Shown here: piece after piece, positions 1-31,517 of the stretch
Position numbering within the stretch: the stretch's first letter is position 1
Layout of the letters: each line of letters opens with the position of its first letter
DNA from: Chromera velia
Taxonomy: Eukaryota; Sar; Chromeraceae
DNA length: 64,000 bases
Direction: 5' to 3'
Assembly (NCBI GenBank): GCA_018398765.1
Contig: JAHBMJ010005385.1
Location: forward strand, 1-64,000
Notes under the pieces: model-generated
Databases searched by the model: none
Told to the model about the DNA's origin: nothing
What the model saw: only the letters and a program-made list of their open reading frames with translations
Translations under genes and position numbers: made by a program

Positions 1-344
1 CCCCCCCCCCCCCCCCCCCCCCTTTGGACTCTTTCGCTTCAATCCGCGCCTTTAATTCACTCCTACCCAGACCCAATGCAGATGAAAGAAACCGCCCAGC
101 CAGCCAGCCAGCCCCACGCACTTAATTGTTGACCCGCACGTCCTGCAGCTGGAGGACTTTGTCGCTGCATGCCGGGGGGGATTAAAGGATGATTGATAGA
201 CGATCGGGGCAGTCACAGTACGTGTCAAACTGGGACAGCTGTATGAGCATCCAGCAAGGGTCAAATTATCTGCTGTAAAAATTCTCCTGAATGATCCAAG
301 GGGGTCGCACGCAAAGGGACGTGCCACGGAGCATTTTGGTTTCA
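1..344. other. Window edge: poly-C run then unannotated sequence
   Basis: Bases 1-22 are a pure C run, probably a contig edge or the side of an assembly gap. The rest has ordinary GC content and a short (CAGC)n run near 100-115. The only ORF here has no family features. I see no gene. Confidence 0.5.
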
Positions 345-1260
345 TGGTAGTGTTTCGAACTGTGTTCGACCTATTGTATTATGTTTATACGTATTCAACG
401 CCGTATTGGCACAGTATTGCTCTTTTCATCATGATCATAACTTAATTTGCAATAAAATCGTACTGTTTTAGTCTCATTTGATCTAATTTACCATTCAAAC
501 TAGAATTGTTACTAGATATGGCTTTTTAAAAATTAATTGGTTTCAGTTACGGTTTATTGCATGGAAATATAATTAAACTTAGAATTTAATAACAAGTTTT
601 ATATACACAAAAATTTTAGCACCAACAAAAAAGTATATTTCACCTAGCTAGGATTTCACTTACACTTGTAGTCTCTAGTTTCGGGGACTCTAGGCTAAAC
701 CGCCATTAAATAAGTAAGTAACATAGGATAGGATAGGATTTTATGTTCCGGGAATCCCCGCAGTCCACTGCAAGGTATCGGATTGCACCGATAGTTACTC
801 AAATATAGATGGGGAACATTACTCTAGGTTTATAATTCAAATTAATTGCCTTTGATTTTTATTAATGCCTGGGTGAATGCCAGGGTCGATAGTTTGTGCG
901 GTCCACCGTCTGAGCCATCTCTTTATCTCCATGCAGTTCTAACCTCACAGTGCTCACACTCTAGCTCATGCTTCTAGTCACGCTTTAACTAAATAAAAAA
1001 GATAAATGTTTATATGATAAAAAAATGAATATTGAGAACCCAGAAATTAGACCTATATTCAGTTGATCCAAGTTTAATTTCTAGGAATGATTCTAAATAT
1101 TGAAGTTCAATAGTATTAACCAAAAACATACACATTCCAGCGCACACGTATATTTAAAATAATTTCAAGTCGACCAACGTTCGTTTCTTTTTTAAACTGT
1201 GTGCTTACAATTTCACTTCGAACAAAACAAAAAAAAACAAGTAATATTATATAATACTAA
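345..1260. other. AT-rich island downstream of the polycystin gene
   Basis: Composition drops sharply to AT-rich and no sustained ORF is present. Bases 720-735 hold a short (ATAGG)n run. Read on the minus strand, about 820-915 contains a block resembling the dispersed tRNA-like repeat seen at 26380 and 58471, but more diverged. It lies just beyond the 3' end of the minus-strand polycystin gene. Confidence 0.6.
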
Positions 1261-1345
1261 TTCGTGATTTCATAAATTCGGCTCTGCGTTTCGTTATCCT
1301 TGCAGTGTGTCAATTCATCCTCACTTGCAGCCCCGCACCCATCTG

Positions 1346-13644
<12,299 letters not shown>

Positions 13645-13887
13645 CTGCACACAAAGAAAGAGACAAATGATTGCTTGAATAATTCAGGCGTCCGTCCGAC
13701 GCCCGCATTCAAGAAGATATTCCGCTTTCTTGTTTTTTGAGACGAGTGAGGACGAATGAAAAACTTTCTGCGGTCGCCGTGTGAGTTTGTGAAAGGAGTG
13801 CTTCTGGACTTCTTGAGCATTGGTCTGAATCTTGTGTACAGGCGTACTGCATGCGAGTGGTCCAGAAAAGCGAACGAAACGACTTAC

Positions 13888-21567
<7,680 letters not shown>

Positions 21568-22595
21568 CTTGACCGTCTACCTGTCTTTTCTTGTTGGTCT
21601 CTTCAGGTGGCTTTTCTCTGCTGAATTACAAAAAAGATGCTAAACGTCTTCTGTAGAAGGCGGGCCGAGTATGTGTATGTCAAGAATAAAGTTTTTTAGA
21701 ATTCGGTTGGGTTGAGTTAGTCGATACTTCTCTTTCTCCCAGGAGTCTTTTTTATGAACACTCCACTCTTGAACTGAATGGTGCGTGCTCACAGGAACAC
21801 CTGAAAGCTCTTGGAAAGCTGCTGGTCCCTCCAACTGCACGGGACGTTGACTGACTGACTGATTTGACTGACTGACTTTCAGTTTCACTTTGTGACTTGT
21901 CGCATGACTCGATCACTGCATGTGCACCGTCAGACTGATCAGGTGCAGAACCGCTTGACCGACTGACTGCTGACAGACTGGTGTGGGAAAATTTTCACGA
22001 CCTCTGCCTGCATGGTGGATGCAGGAACTCAAACTGCAGTTATGCTCTGACGATAATCAGTCTTCCATCCAAATTATGCATGCATGCATGCATGCATGCA
22101 TGAACATGAATTTGTCATGAAAATTTATAATATACATTTTTTGAAAAATAAATTTGCGATACAGAGCTGTATATAGCGAAACCAATATCGCGTTGATTGG
22201 CGCAAAAACTTTTGGCACTTTTCAGCGCGCGCAAAAATAACGCGCGATTTCACTCGAACTATATAGCTGGCAGACAAACTGTTGCAAGCATGCATGCATA
22301 CATTACACTTTGGTTTCTTGAATTCTTCTGTCATGGCATGCTGTGTCCCGGTGTTTTGAGACTCTGCTATACTTACATGGTGGCTTCAAAATGTACCGGC
22401 ATCAAACAGTCGTGGTCCACCGGTCTTACGTTCCATCAGGACAGTGAAACAACACTTCACTTTCTGTACCTGCCTCGTGAGCAACAGTCACAGAAAAACA
22501 TCAGTTGCAAACCGTTGTCGAACTTTCCCTTAAAGCAGACGTGCTGCTGACTCTTACAAAAACTGTCACCATCTTTCTCTCATTCCTTCAAGACA
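21568..22595. promoter_or_regulatory. Divergent intergenic region between polycystin and tubulin genes
   Basis: About 1 kb between the two start codons, which face away from each other. It contains a (GCAT)n palindromic run at 22078-22102, GCGCGC motifs near 22225-22242 and a (GACT)n cluster at 21847-21875. A shared promoter region is inferred from position only; no core element is identified. Confidence 0.4.
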
Positions 22596-25500
22596 ATGAA
22601 GGAAGTCATCTGCCTGCACCTTGGGCAGGCAGGCGTTCAGGTAGGGCGGAAGGCCTGGGAGCTCTTCTGTATGGAACACAACATCGAACCCGACGGAAAG
22701 AACCCCAAGGACCTCACACCGGGTCAAGAGAGTGATCCCTACAATGCATTCTTCAGTGAAACATCCGACGGTAACCACGTACCTAGAGCCGTCTTCTTCG
22801 ACACAGACCCCTCGTCGGTCGATGAAGTATTCAACTCACGGTACGGCCAAGTGTATCACCCAGAGAATTTGATGAACTTCAAAGTAGACTCAGCCAATAA
22901 CTACTTCAGAGCGCGCAACCTGGCAGTGGCGTATGGCCAATTAGAGGCACTCATGGACCGCCTCCGTGTTGCAGCAGAAGTGTGTGACCAGCTCCAGGGG
23001 TTCTTTCTCTTTCGTTCCTACGGGGGCGGCACGGGGACCGCGATTGGTGACATGGTGTTGGAACAGATGATTGATGAGGAGGATTACGGGTTTACAAAGC
23101 TGAAGAAGTTTGAGATCGGAGTCTATCCCAACGAGGAGCATGCAAACAGCGTGGTAGAAAGCTACAACTGCGCACTTGCCACAGCAAACTCCAGAGACAC
23201 GTTCGACATGTCTGTCATGCTGGACAACAAGAGCATATTCCGAATCTGCAGGTCGGTATCTGGACATGCACTGCAGGGAATGAAGGAACAGTTACCATAA
23301 ACGTGTGGCTTTCCTTTGTTTCGTCCGAAATGATGTCTGCTGCTTTTCATCCGTCTTGACAGCCGGTGAAGATGATCATATTGGACATGCTTTGGAATTT
23401 CTTTGCGTCCTTTTTCTCAGTCTTTAGTGCACTACTGCCTGCTGCCCTTGTTTGTGTGGATGTGTGTGAATGACTTTCTGTGCACATCTGTCTTCCTTTT
23501 TCTCTGTGTTTGTCTGCTGCACGTTGGCAGGGACAAGATCAAGTTGAAGAGGCCCACTTACTGGGATGTGAACTCTCTTCTCGGACAGGTCTGTCAGAAG
23601 AAGGGGGGGAAAGAGGGGAGGAGACGAGTGGGGCCAGGGGCTTTGCGCATCTTGAGAGGGCTTCCCGTTGCATGAGGATGCATGAGGGCCTTGTGTCAAC
23701 ATCTGTCGGAGGATGTGTGTGTCACAGCTTTCATCTCCAGTTTACACTGTCTTCCCACCCTTCTTTGCGCTGGTCTCATTTGTCGTGCAGTTCTGTGTGT
23801 GCGCATCTTTCAGTGTCTGCTTCTCCACGTCGTCGCCCCTCCTTCGTCCTCCTTTTTCATGAACGTGAACACACGTGCTTACATATAAACACTTGTGTGT
23901 GTTTATGTCTGATTACAGATCATCTCTCTGACCACGACTTCCTTGAGATTCCGATGTGAGCTCTCTGCGATGATGGACGACATCTGCCACAACCTGATAC
24001 CAAACCCGAAGCTCAGGTACTGCACGGCCTCCCTGGCACCCGTCAGGTGTGCAGCCATGGACCTGAGAGAGAACTTCGGTGCTCCTGAGCTGGTCAGGGA
24101 ACTGTTCGACAAGAGCACCGCCATGTGCGACATTGACGACCCAAACGAACACAGGTGCGTGCTTTTGTTGGACCTTCCGCTCTGTGGTTCGTGGAGTCTG
24201 CGGGAAATGCGAGTGTGGTTGTGCCTCTTTATATTTTGAACCCATTAAAGTACGAAGATGAGACTCCAGCTAGATTCTCTGCATTTCTGTCCAAGTGGAA
24301 GTTTCTTTCTTCTTCCCTTTCCTAGCTGTATTTAATGGTGTGAGGTACAACCACATAAAGCCTGGGGAGCCGTGCAAGCGCAAAAGAAGAGGCTGAAAGC
24401 GAACGGGAAGTGTACCTTACCTCCTTGTTGTGTGAAACCGACTCTAAAAGCTCTCGCAGGAACTCACAGTTGAAAGACGTCTGCCGAAAAACATGCGCGC
24501 CTGCAGGTATGAAGCAACCACAATTGTTGTTTTTACTTACATTAAAAAAAAAAAAAACATGCCCGCCTGCAGGTATGAAGCAACCACAATTGTTGTCAGA
24601 GGTCGCATGAACCAGCTCCGGGACGCCAAACTGAACAGAATGGAGAAGGTGCCCTACACCGCGAGGGAGGTGACCGACGCAATGTACAAAATGCGGGAGT
24701 GCCCGAAGACGAGCATGAACATTCCCCAGTTCGCCCCGTTCATCAACAACCTCGGCGTTAAAGTTGGGATTGTGGGGGATCCTCCGAAGAAGACCAACGA
24801 CTGTAAATTTGCGGAGGTAGGTGGGCAGGGAAGGGGGTTGGACAGTGTGCAGAGCAGGAAGAGAGCAAAAAGGGGGACGAAGGAAGGGTAAGAGGGGAGA
24901 AGAATGGGAACTTCATTTGAGAAAGCAGAAGGGAAAGAAAGAGAGGGAGTGCTCTTTACCTTTTTTAAGTGAGTGCTTCCCACACGTTTATTTGCGTGAC
25001 AGTTGGATTGTTTTCTCTGATGGTGAAAGCTGTTTGTTTGCCATCTCCCCGCTGCTTCATGTCGCAAAATCACACCAGATCTCTGATTTTAGACCTTCAA
25101 GCATGACGGTAAGTCGTCGTGCTCCAAGTGAGAATGGATCCACACATTCATGTCTCGGTGCATGCATACGGATGTTCCCTTTCCGATTCTCTTACTTCCT
25201 GCAGCTGGACACGATGGCGGGTCTGCTGTCCAACCAGACGTCGATTCGTCATGTGTTCGCACAGCAGCACCAACGATTCCTCAAACTCTGGTACCACAAA
25301 GCGTACGTGCACAAGTTCATTGAGTGCGGGATGGACGAGGGGGAGCTGGCAGAGGCCAACGAAAGCATCCTCGAACTCATCAAGTGGTCAGTCAGTTGAA
25401 TAGATTGTCTGTCAGAAAGTGTACGAAGATGTCGGAGAGAGAGAATTACACGTGGCTTTGGGGTTGGTTTGCTTTTTCTCTTCTCGATGAAAAAAGACAG

Positions 25501-26063
25501 GCAGAAAGGGACAAAGCTTCATCGAGGAGACAGTGGCACACAGCGGCAGGGACACACGCTCATTTTTGAATTTGTTCCAGACAACTGAATGGAGGGACAA
25601 ACAGAAGGGACGACATCAGAGAGGCGTTGCGGCAACTCATTAGCGGAGATTTCAGGCAAAGAGGCACGGAAAGAATGACTGAAAGAAGGCGAAATCAGAC
25701 ACAGCGTTCTCCTTCCGCAATTTAATTGGGTTCCTCCACCCCCTCCCTTGGTTTTGAAAACCTCAGGCATGTTTTTGGCCTACAGTATTCCCGCAATGGT
25801 TCGTACATCCGTGGATCCTCTGTAGGGTATCGAAGAGAATCGACCAATTGACAAATTAATTGCCTCTTATGTATCTTTAGTATGTGAGCGTGTTTGTGCT
25901 TCTGTCCCTATCTTCCTTCATTGTCGCCTGCAGGTACGACAACGAGATTGACGACCTCGACGAGGAGGAAAGGGAGAAGAGTGCGAACCTCGCGAGGGCA
26001 TACGGAAGGGGGACAGAAGGAGGAGATGGAGGACAGACCCGACTTCCTGGGGGGCCAAATTGA
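22596..26063 (+). CDS. Divergent alpha-tubulin-like protein
   Basis: Six exons: 22596-23251, 23531-23588, 23919-24154, 24573-24816, 25205-25386 and 25934-26063, giving about 501 residues with all phases matching. The N-terminus MKEVICLHLGQAG matches the alpha-tubulin start. The GTP signature loop is GGGTGTA (alpha-tubulins usually have GGGTGSG). RPTYWDVNSLLGQ and the helix beginning HKAYVHKF follow the alpha order. The T7-loop region reads DDICHNLIPNP where alpha-tubulin has the catalytic Glu before FQTNLVPYP, so Asp appears to replace Glu. The C-terminus is acidic (DDLDEEERE) but then adds a Gly-rich tail and lacks the usual EEY-type end. Normal alpha-tubulin is about 450 residues. It is probably a specialised paralogue rather than the housekeeping alpha-tubulin. 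The fourth exon has two in-frame acceptors because of a 66-bp duplication. Confidence 0.88.
24489..24596 (+). repeat. In-frame 66-bp-offset duplication of a tubulin 3' splice site with A-rich spacer
   Basis: About 41 bp containing the acceptor and first ~25 nt of the fourth tubulin exon occur at about 24489-24530 and 24555-24596, with one mismatch. The spacer ends in a run of 14 A. The offset is a multiple of three and the reading frame stays open through both copies. Either acceptor (exon start 24507 or 24573) therefore gives a protein, the longer one with 22 extra residues including a Lys run. Confidence 0.85.
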
Positions 26064-26850
26064 ATTGGAAGAGCGGAGCTAGGAAGAACTGGTTATCGCG
26101 CGCATGTATGACCTGGAGGCCTAAATGGAGGCCAAGCCAAGTTGAATCAAGCCTGAGGGCTAGCCTGAGGGTTAACAGCACGCATGCTAGCACGCATTAC
26201 AAGAGTGATCCTGATGATTTACTTTTAATGACTGGTGCTCATTTATAATAGGAACTAGAAAAGCTCCGTGGGATAATCAGTTCTTCAGAATGTAATTATT
26301 CTATTAAATTTGTACTAGAAATTATTTTTGGGTATAGTTATGTATTATAGCTTTATTATTGTATGCCATCATTGCCATGCCCCGCAGATGGCCAGAGCCC
26401 AAGTGGTATGCTCACCGGCGTTAAGTGCCTCAATTCATTAATTTCAATTCAAAAAAAAAAAAGTTTTACAGTATATATAGTGCTGAGCTTTGAAAAAAAT
26501 ATAACGTCGTTTTATTTTATATATTTTTAATCCAAACACTATATCATAGTCTATATGTATGATATGATAGTCCATATCATCATGATTGATCCTGTTAATA
26601 CATGTTATATAGATTCACATGGACTTATACTAAGCCCATAAGACCGATGCTAGGGCTCATGATCAATCCCTGGAGAAGCTATCCAAAAATATACGCTGCA
26701 GCACATTCAGGGGTATGTGGTGCAAAGTATTTACAGGTAAAATTCGAGGTCAGGTACGTTGACGGTCGACTTCCTTAACAAAACGTAGAACAAAACAAAG
26801 CTGTCTTTTTGGAGGGTAAAAAACTAGCTACGAAAAAATGCATTCGCTGC
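26064..26850. other. AT-rich convergent intergenic island
   Basis: AT-rich noncoding DNA between the 3' ends of the tubulin gene and the minus-strand kinase gene. It contains the tRNA-like dispersed repeat at 26380-26462. No ORF of note. Confidence 0.6.
26380..26462 (+). repeat. Dispersed repeat with tRNA-like core and A tail (SINE-like)
   Basis: Contains GATGGCCAGAGCCCAAGTGG, then CTCACCGGCGTTAAGTGCCT, then CAATTCATTAATTTCAATTC and a 12-A tail. The reverse complement of 58471-58532 has the same block order. The first block resembles a tRNA A-box region. A tRNA-derived SINE is an inference from two clear copies and one weak copy. Confidence 0.5.
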
Positions 26851-26854
26851 AATC

Positions 26855-26857
<3 letters not shown>

Positions 26858-26892
<35 letters not shown>

Positions 26893-26916
26893 CACACACA
26901 CACACTCACTCACTCA

Positions 26917-26951
<35 letters not shown>

Positions 26952-26958
26952 CACTCAC

Positions 26959-27002
<44 letters not shown>

Positions 27003-27048
27003 AGTCTCTCTCTCACACACACACTCACTCACTCTCTCACTCTCACTC

Positions 27049-27108
<60 letters not shown>

Positions 27109-27148
27109 GTATACACATATGCACACAGACGCACACACACGCACATAA
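26858..27148. repeat. (CA)n/(CT)n compound microsatellite
   Basis: Alternating CA, CACT and CT tracts downstream of the minus-strand kinase gene. The Ser-Leu and Thr-His ORFs are artefacts. Confidence 0.9.
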
Positions 27149-27288
27149 AACTAGTCATTATCTCACTTGCAGCACTCTCTTCAGGTGTTGTTCAGTGACC
27201 ATAGCACCTGTCTAGGTAGGCCTGTTCGTGACTGTGCATGCCACTCATCATGGCAGCAGCCAAGCCAATTGCAATAAGCTATCCGTGC

Positions 27289-30200
27289 TCACATGTTCAA
27301 AAGCACAGGCGCTTTCTCTCTTCCAATCTGCCTTCCAGCCAAAAACTCACTAATGGTGTCGCTCTGCGCTTCATCACCCTCCTCGGTCTCTGTCGCTTCT
27401 GTTTCATTTGGCGGAAGGGGGTAGACGACCTTGTCTGTGTACGGACCCATGGAGCCCCATTTGTATCTGTTGATGGAAGGGACCCACTCAACAGCCTCAG
27501 ACTTCTTCCAGGGATCTGGACCGTATATTTGGCTCATTACCTGCTTTGCAATATTCTCATCGGCATGTTTTTTGCCAAAAAAATACTTTGTGTACATCAT
27601 CCGTTCCTCAATCTGTGATGCAACGAACGCAATCTGTCTCTTTTTATTGCCCCCAGGAGGAAACAACCAGGAACGGACGAAGCCAAAATCCAAAAGCCGA
27701 ACCCGCCCTTCTGCATCAAAGGCGTGGTTGTTCAAATGAGCGTCGTCGTGGAAATACCCAAGATCATAAAATCGTTCGTGGATACCCATCGTGGCTCTTT
27801 GAGCATTTGGGGTAATGATCAAATTCTTCTTGCTTGCTTCTATGAAAGTATTCTTCACCGTACTGTGCAGACGCTCCATCAAAATAAATCCGTATTGCAA
27901 CTTTGCCGGCTCCTCGCTTCCCATAGTATCGGGTAATTTCCTCACACGGCAAAACCACGTCCCGTGCACCTCTGGCCCCACGCCTCCCTTTCCAGCTTCC
28001 CCGGCTACGCACATCTCAGATTTTATTCCCCATTCCGATGCGGCGGCGGGAAACGACACTTGCCCGTCCGATGAGGTCCACGACCCCGCCGCCATCTGTT
28101 TCAGTGCGTAAGTTCTCCCCGGATCCAACGGGGTATACAATCCCCCCCCCAGAATCACTTTCCGTCTGTCTTCATCCGAAGCTTGTTCATCTATGCCCAC
28201 CGAAACAACCTGCCCAAACATTCCACTCCCCAATTTCTCTATTTCCTTGAGACCCGGATGACAGTCTGCCAGGGTGTCCACTTCCACAACCGAGGGCATC
28301 GGGGGGGACCAGAGGCAAGGGAGCCCCATGCCCTCTGCTGAGTACTTCTGCTGAATTGCCTTCTCTACCTCGGGGGGGGAGAGGCCCTCCTTGGCCTGAA
28401 AGTATTCAGGAAGAAGAATGGAAAAAAGGAAAGCCAAATGAGCAGAAGATGTGGGTATTCATCTGAACTCAAAGTGCATGTTGTCTATCAAAGCTTTCTT
28501 CACTGCACGCACACACCTTGACTCCATGCTTGCATCTCTGCCTGCTTGCCTTCCTCTCCAAAAGCCCTCTCCATGAACTTACTCTTCTGAACCTCTGTCC
28601 TGCTGCTTCAGAGTGACACACAGGTACCTGTCTGACTGCGAGACTAGGAGTCTGACCAACTGATTGATAGACTGACTGACAGAGAGACAGACAATTGGAC
28701 CAACGCACGGAAAAGGCAGAAAGGAGCAGGAAGACGAAAACCAGAGACAGACAGACAGACAGACAGACAGACTGACGCACGATTACTCATTCATTTCGTT
28801 ATCTGCATTTTCTTCTTCTGCCTGTGTGCACGACCACACAGTGCATAGACTGACAAAAAATTCGTACTGCTTCGCCACGAACGGCTTGATGTCTTCAGAA
28901 AAGAGGGACCCTTGTCTAGGAGCTCTCAGAGGGACAACCCCTTGCTCCTCCCCTTTCTCTGTCCCTTCTCCCTCTGCCTTCCGGTTCGTTGCCTGTGAAG
29001 TAATCACCAATTCTTCACGGCTCTCTGTATTCTTCGGCAGAGGGTACACTTTCCTCTCTGTGTATTCAGTCATCGACCCCCAATTGTACTTCCCCTTCTC
29101 GATTTCATCTTCAACTTTCTCTACCACGTCGTCCTGTTGATTCTTGTAGGACATGAAATAAAAAGTTGCCAACATGGACTGGTGCAGCTGTTGCCCCACA
29201 CCAAGCAGCTGATCTTCTTTCTTTGAACCCCGACAGGGGCCCTTCCACCAAGGACTCACATACCCAAAATCCAACAAACGCACTCGGCCAGCGGAATCAA
29301 AAGCGTGATTGCCCATATGAAAGTCATCGTGGAAATACCCCAGCTGATAGAAATTCTCGTGAATGCCTAGAGTCGCTCTCTGTGCATCGGGACTGATGAT
29401 CAGATTTTCCGTCTTGGCTTCCAAGAAAGCGCTGCTGAGGGTCTTCCCCAACTGCTCCATCAGCAGAAAGGCGTGTTCCATCTTTGTCTTCCGCACACGG
29501 CAAAACCAACTGCCGTACATTACCGCCCCGACACCCGCTTCTCCAGCCTCTTTGGCTATGCACATCTCAGACTTGATGCCGACCTCCGACATCTCTACAG
29601 GGAAGGAGACAAGGCCGTCGGTGGATCTCCATCGACTGGAGAACATCTGTTTGAGTGCGTATGTTTGGTCTGCACGCAGTCCCGAGTAAATCTCTCCCGC
29701 CCTCTTCTTGTCCTCTTCTGTCGCATACCCGTCTACAGAGACAGATGTGACGGTGCCAAAAAGACCTCTTCCTAATTGTTTTAGCTCCTTCAACCCCGGG
29801 TGGCACTGGTCAATTGACTCCACTTCTATCGTTTTGGGCGTGGGGGGAAGGGAAAGGCATCGGAGTCCGAAACCAAATTTTTTGGGATCGAGGCCCTCTG
29901 GCACATTTGTTGAGTACTTCTGTTCGATGGCCTCCTTTATTTGGGACGAAGAGAGTCCTTGGCGTGCCTGTAAGCGCAAGAAGGGGGGACGAGAAATGAG
30001 AAATCGTCAAGTATATACGCATTCAATCAGTCAACATGTGAATAAAGTCGTGGTTGCGGACTCACGACTGCATTCCAGCACAAGCAGAAGGGGAGGGGCA
30101 CAAGGACAGTCAGGATGGCGTGCGACAAGCAATACAGACGAGAAGCTTCCAGCAAGCGTAAGCCGACATACATACAGACAGACAGACAAACAGACTGACT

Positions 30201-30389
30201 GACTGACTGACTGACAAAGAATTCGTACTGCTTTGCGACAAACGGCTGGATGTCTTCAGAAAGGAAAGTCGCCTGTTTGGGAGCCGACAGAGGGACAATT
30301 TCGGGGAGGCTCCCTGGTGCTGCTTCCACGGAAAAGCAGCAGACGGAGCAGAGGAGTAATACTGCGGCCGAAAGTATGAGTGAGACCAT
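27289..30389 (-). CDS. Secreted protein with two tandem kinase-like modules
   Basis: Three exons, all phase 0: 30216-30389 (58 codons), 28855-29967 (371 codons) and 27289-28395 (368 codons plus stop), about 797 residues. The first exon encodes a hydrophobic signal peptide from ATG 30389, then a linker ending SEDIQPFVAKQYEFF. Module A (28855-29967) has a Gly loop (LGRGLFGTV), the ALK lysine, a possible helix-C Glu (SEMCIA), hinge AFLLMEQL, catalytic loop HDDFHMGNH and LLDFG, and ends in the same linker (SEDIKPFVAKQYEFF). Module B keeps LGSGMFGQV, YALKQM, HDDAHLNNH and LLDFG but is more diverged and carries inserts. The HxDxHxxN loop resembles ABC1/UbiB and aminoglycoside phosphotransferase-type kinases rather than HRD kinases. 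Conserved catalytic residues suggest activity; the substrate is unknown. The signal peptide implies action in the secretory pathway or outside the cell. It is head-to-head with the plus-strand paralogue. Confidence 0.82.
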
Positions 30390-30982
30390 TTTTGCACTGT
30401 CAGCAGCACGGATCAATACAAACAGGCGGCTTCTCTCCAACGGCGTTCGGTTGTCTCTGGTTCGCAGAATGACTTTTGCTGTTTAGTACTGCATGAGGGG
30501 TTGCAGGCCACAGCAAGACTTGGCCTTGTCGTGTGGACTCTTCTTTGCGCAATTTAAAGTTCTGTCAGACGACGACTTCCTTGCAATGATTCAGAGTTCA
30601 TGCAGCTAGATTTCCATGCATGCGTTGATTAAGTTCTGATCGACACACGATCGATATATATACTCGAAGCTGCGTAATGCTGCGTATCGGTATGTTGATT
30701 TTGCAATCCATGCATGCATGATTTTCAGTGTGTCAGAGTCAGACTGACTGCATGTATAGCTGTCAAATGATCGAATTCTTTGAATTCTCTCGATCCTTAT
30801 ATATCTGTTTCAATTAATGCCAGGCACTGAGCGTTCGTCAAATCTTTACAGCTAGTGATTCCCCTCGCATCTGCCCGTCGACATGTGTATTCTGTCATCC
30901 CCCTCGTGAGCGTTAAAAGAAAGATGCGTAGCGTTGGCTGGATTCGCACAAAAAAGAGGAGCCGAAGAAGATCGACCAAAAC
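30390..30982. promoter_or_regulatory. Divergent intergenic region between the two kinase-array genes
   Basis: 593 bp between opposing start codons of paralogous genes, so it probably contains both promoters. An AT-rich GATCGATATATATA stretch lies near 30650 and TGCATGCATG near 30710. The assignment as promoter rests on position only. Confidence 0.45.
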
Positions 30983-31461
30983 ATGGCCTCCCTCACTGTC
31001 TCAATTGCTGGAATGCTCGGGAGCTGCCTTTGCTGCTTTTGCCTGGCTATGGCAGCAGGGGGACTTCCCGAAATCGTACCCCTGTCAGTTCCCCAACAGA
31101 AGACCTTCCTTTCTGAAGATATCCAGCCATTCGTCGCAAAGCACTATCAATTCTTTGTCAGTCAGTCAGTCAGTCTGCCAGCTATGTAGCCAGTCAGTCA
31201 ATCAACCACGCGAAGAACTGATCGAACCCTCTCTGTCCCTCTTCACCACTGTTCAGCAAGCAGAGGCTGTCGGTCTTGTCCCCTTGGACCTTCGCTTCGC
31301 ATGTGTGACGACATCAAGAGCTGCATGTCAACCTCGGGGGCTGCATCCTGATGCACATGTTCTGGTGTGCGCGTTCATTCGTTCATTCGTTCGTTCGACG
31401 GTTCGCTGCTTCGTTCGTTCGCTCGTTCGTTCGTTCGTTCGCTCGCTCGCTCGCTGGCTCG

Positions 31462-31517
<56 letters not shown>

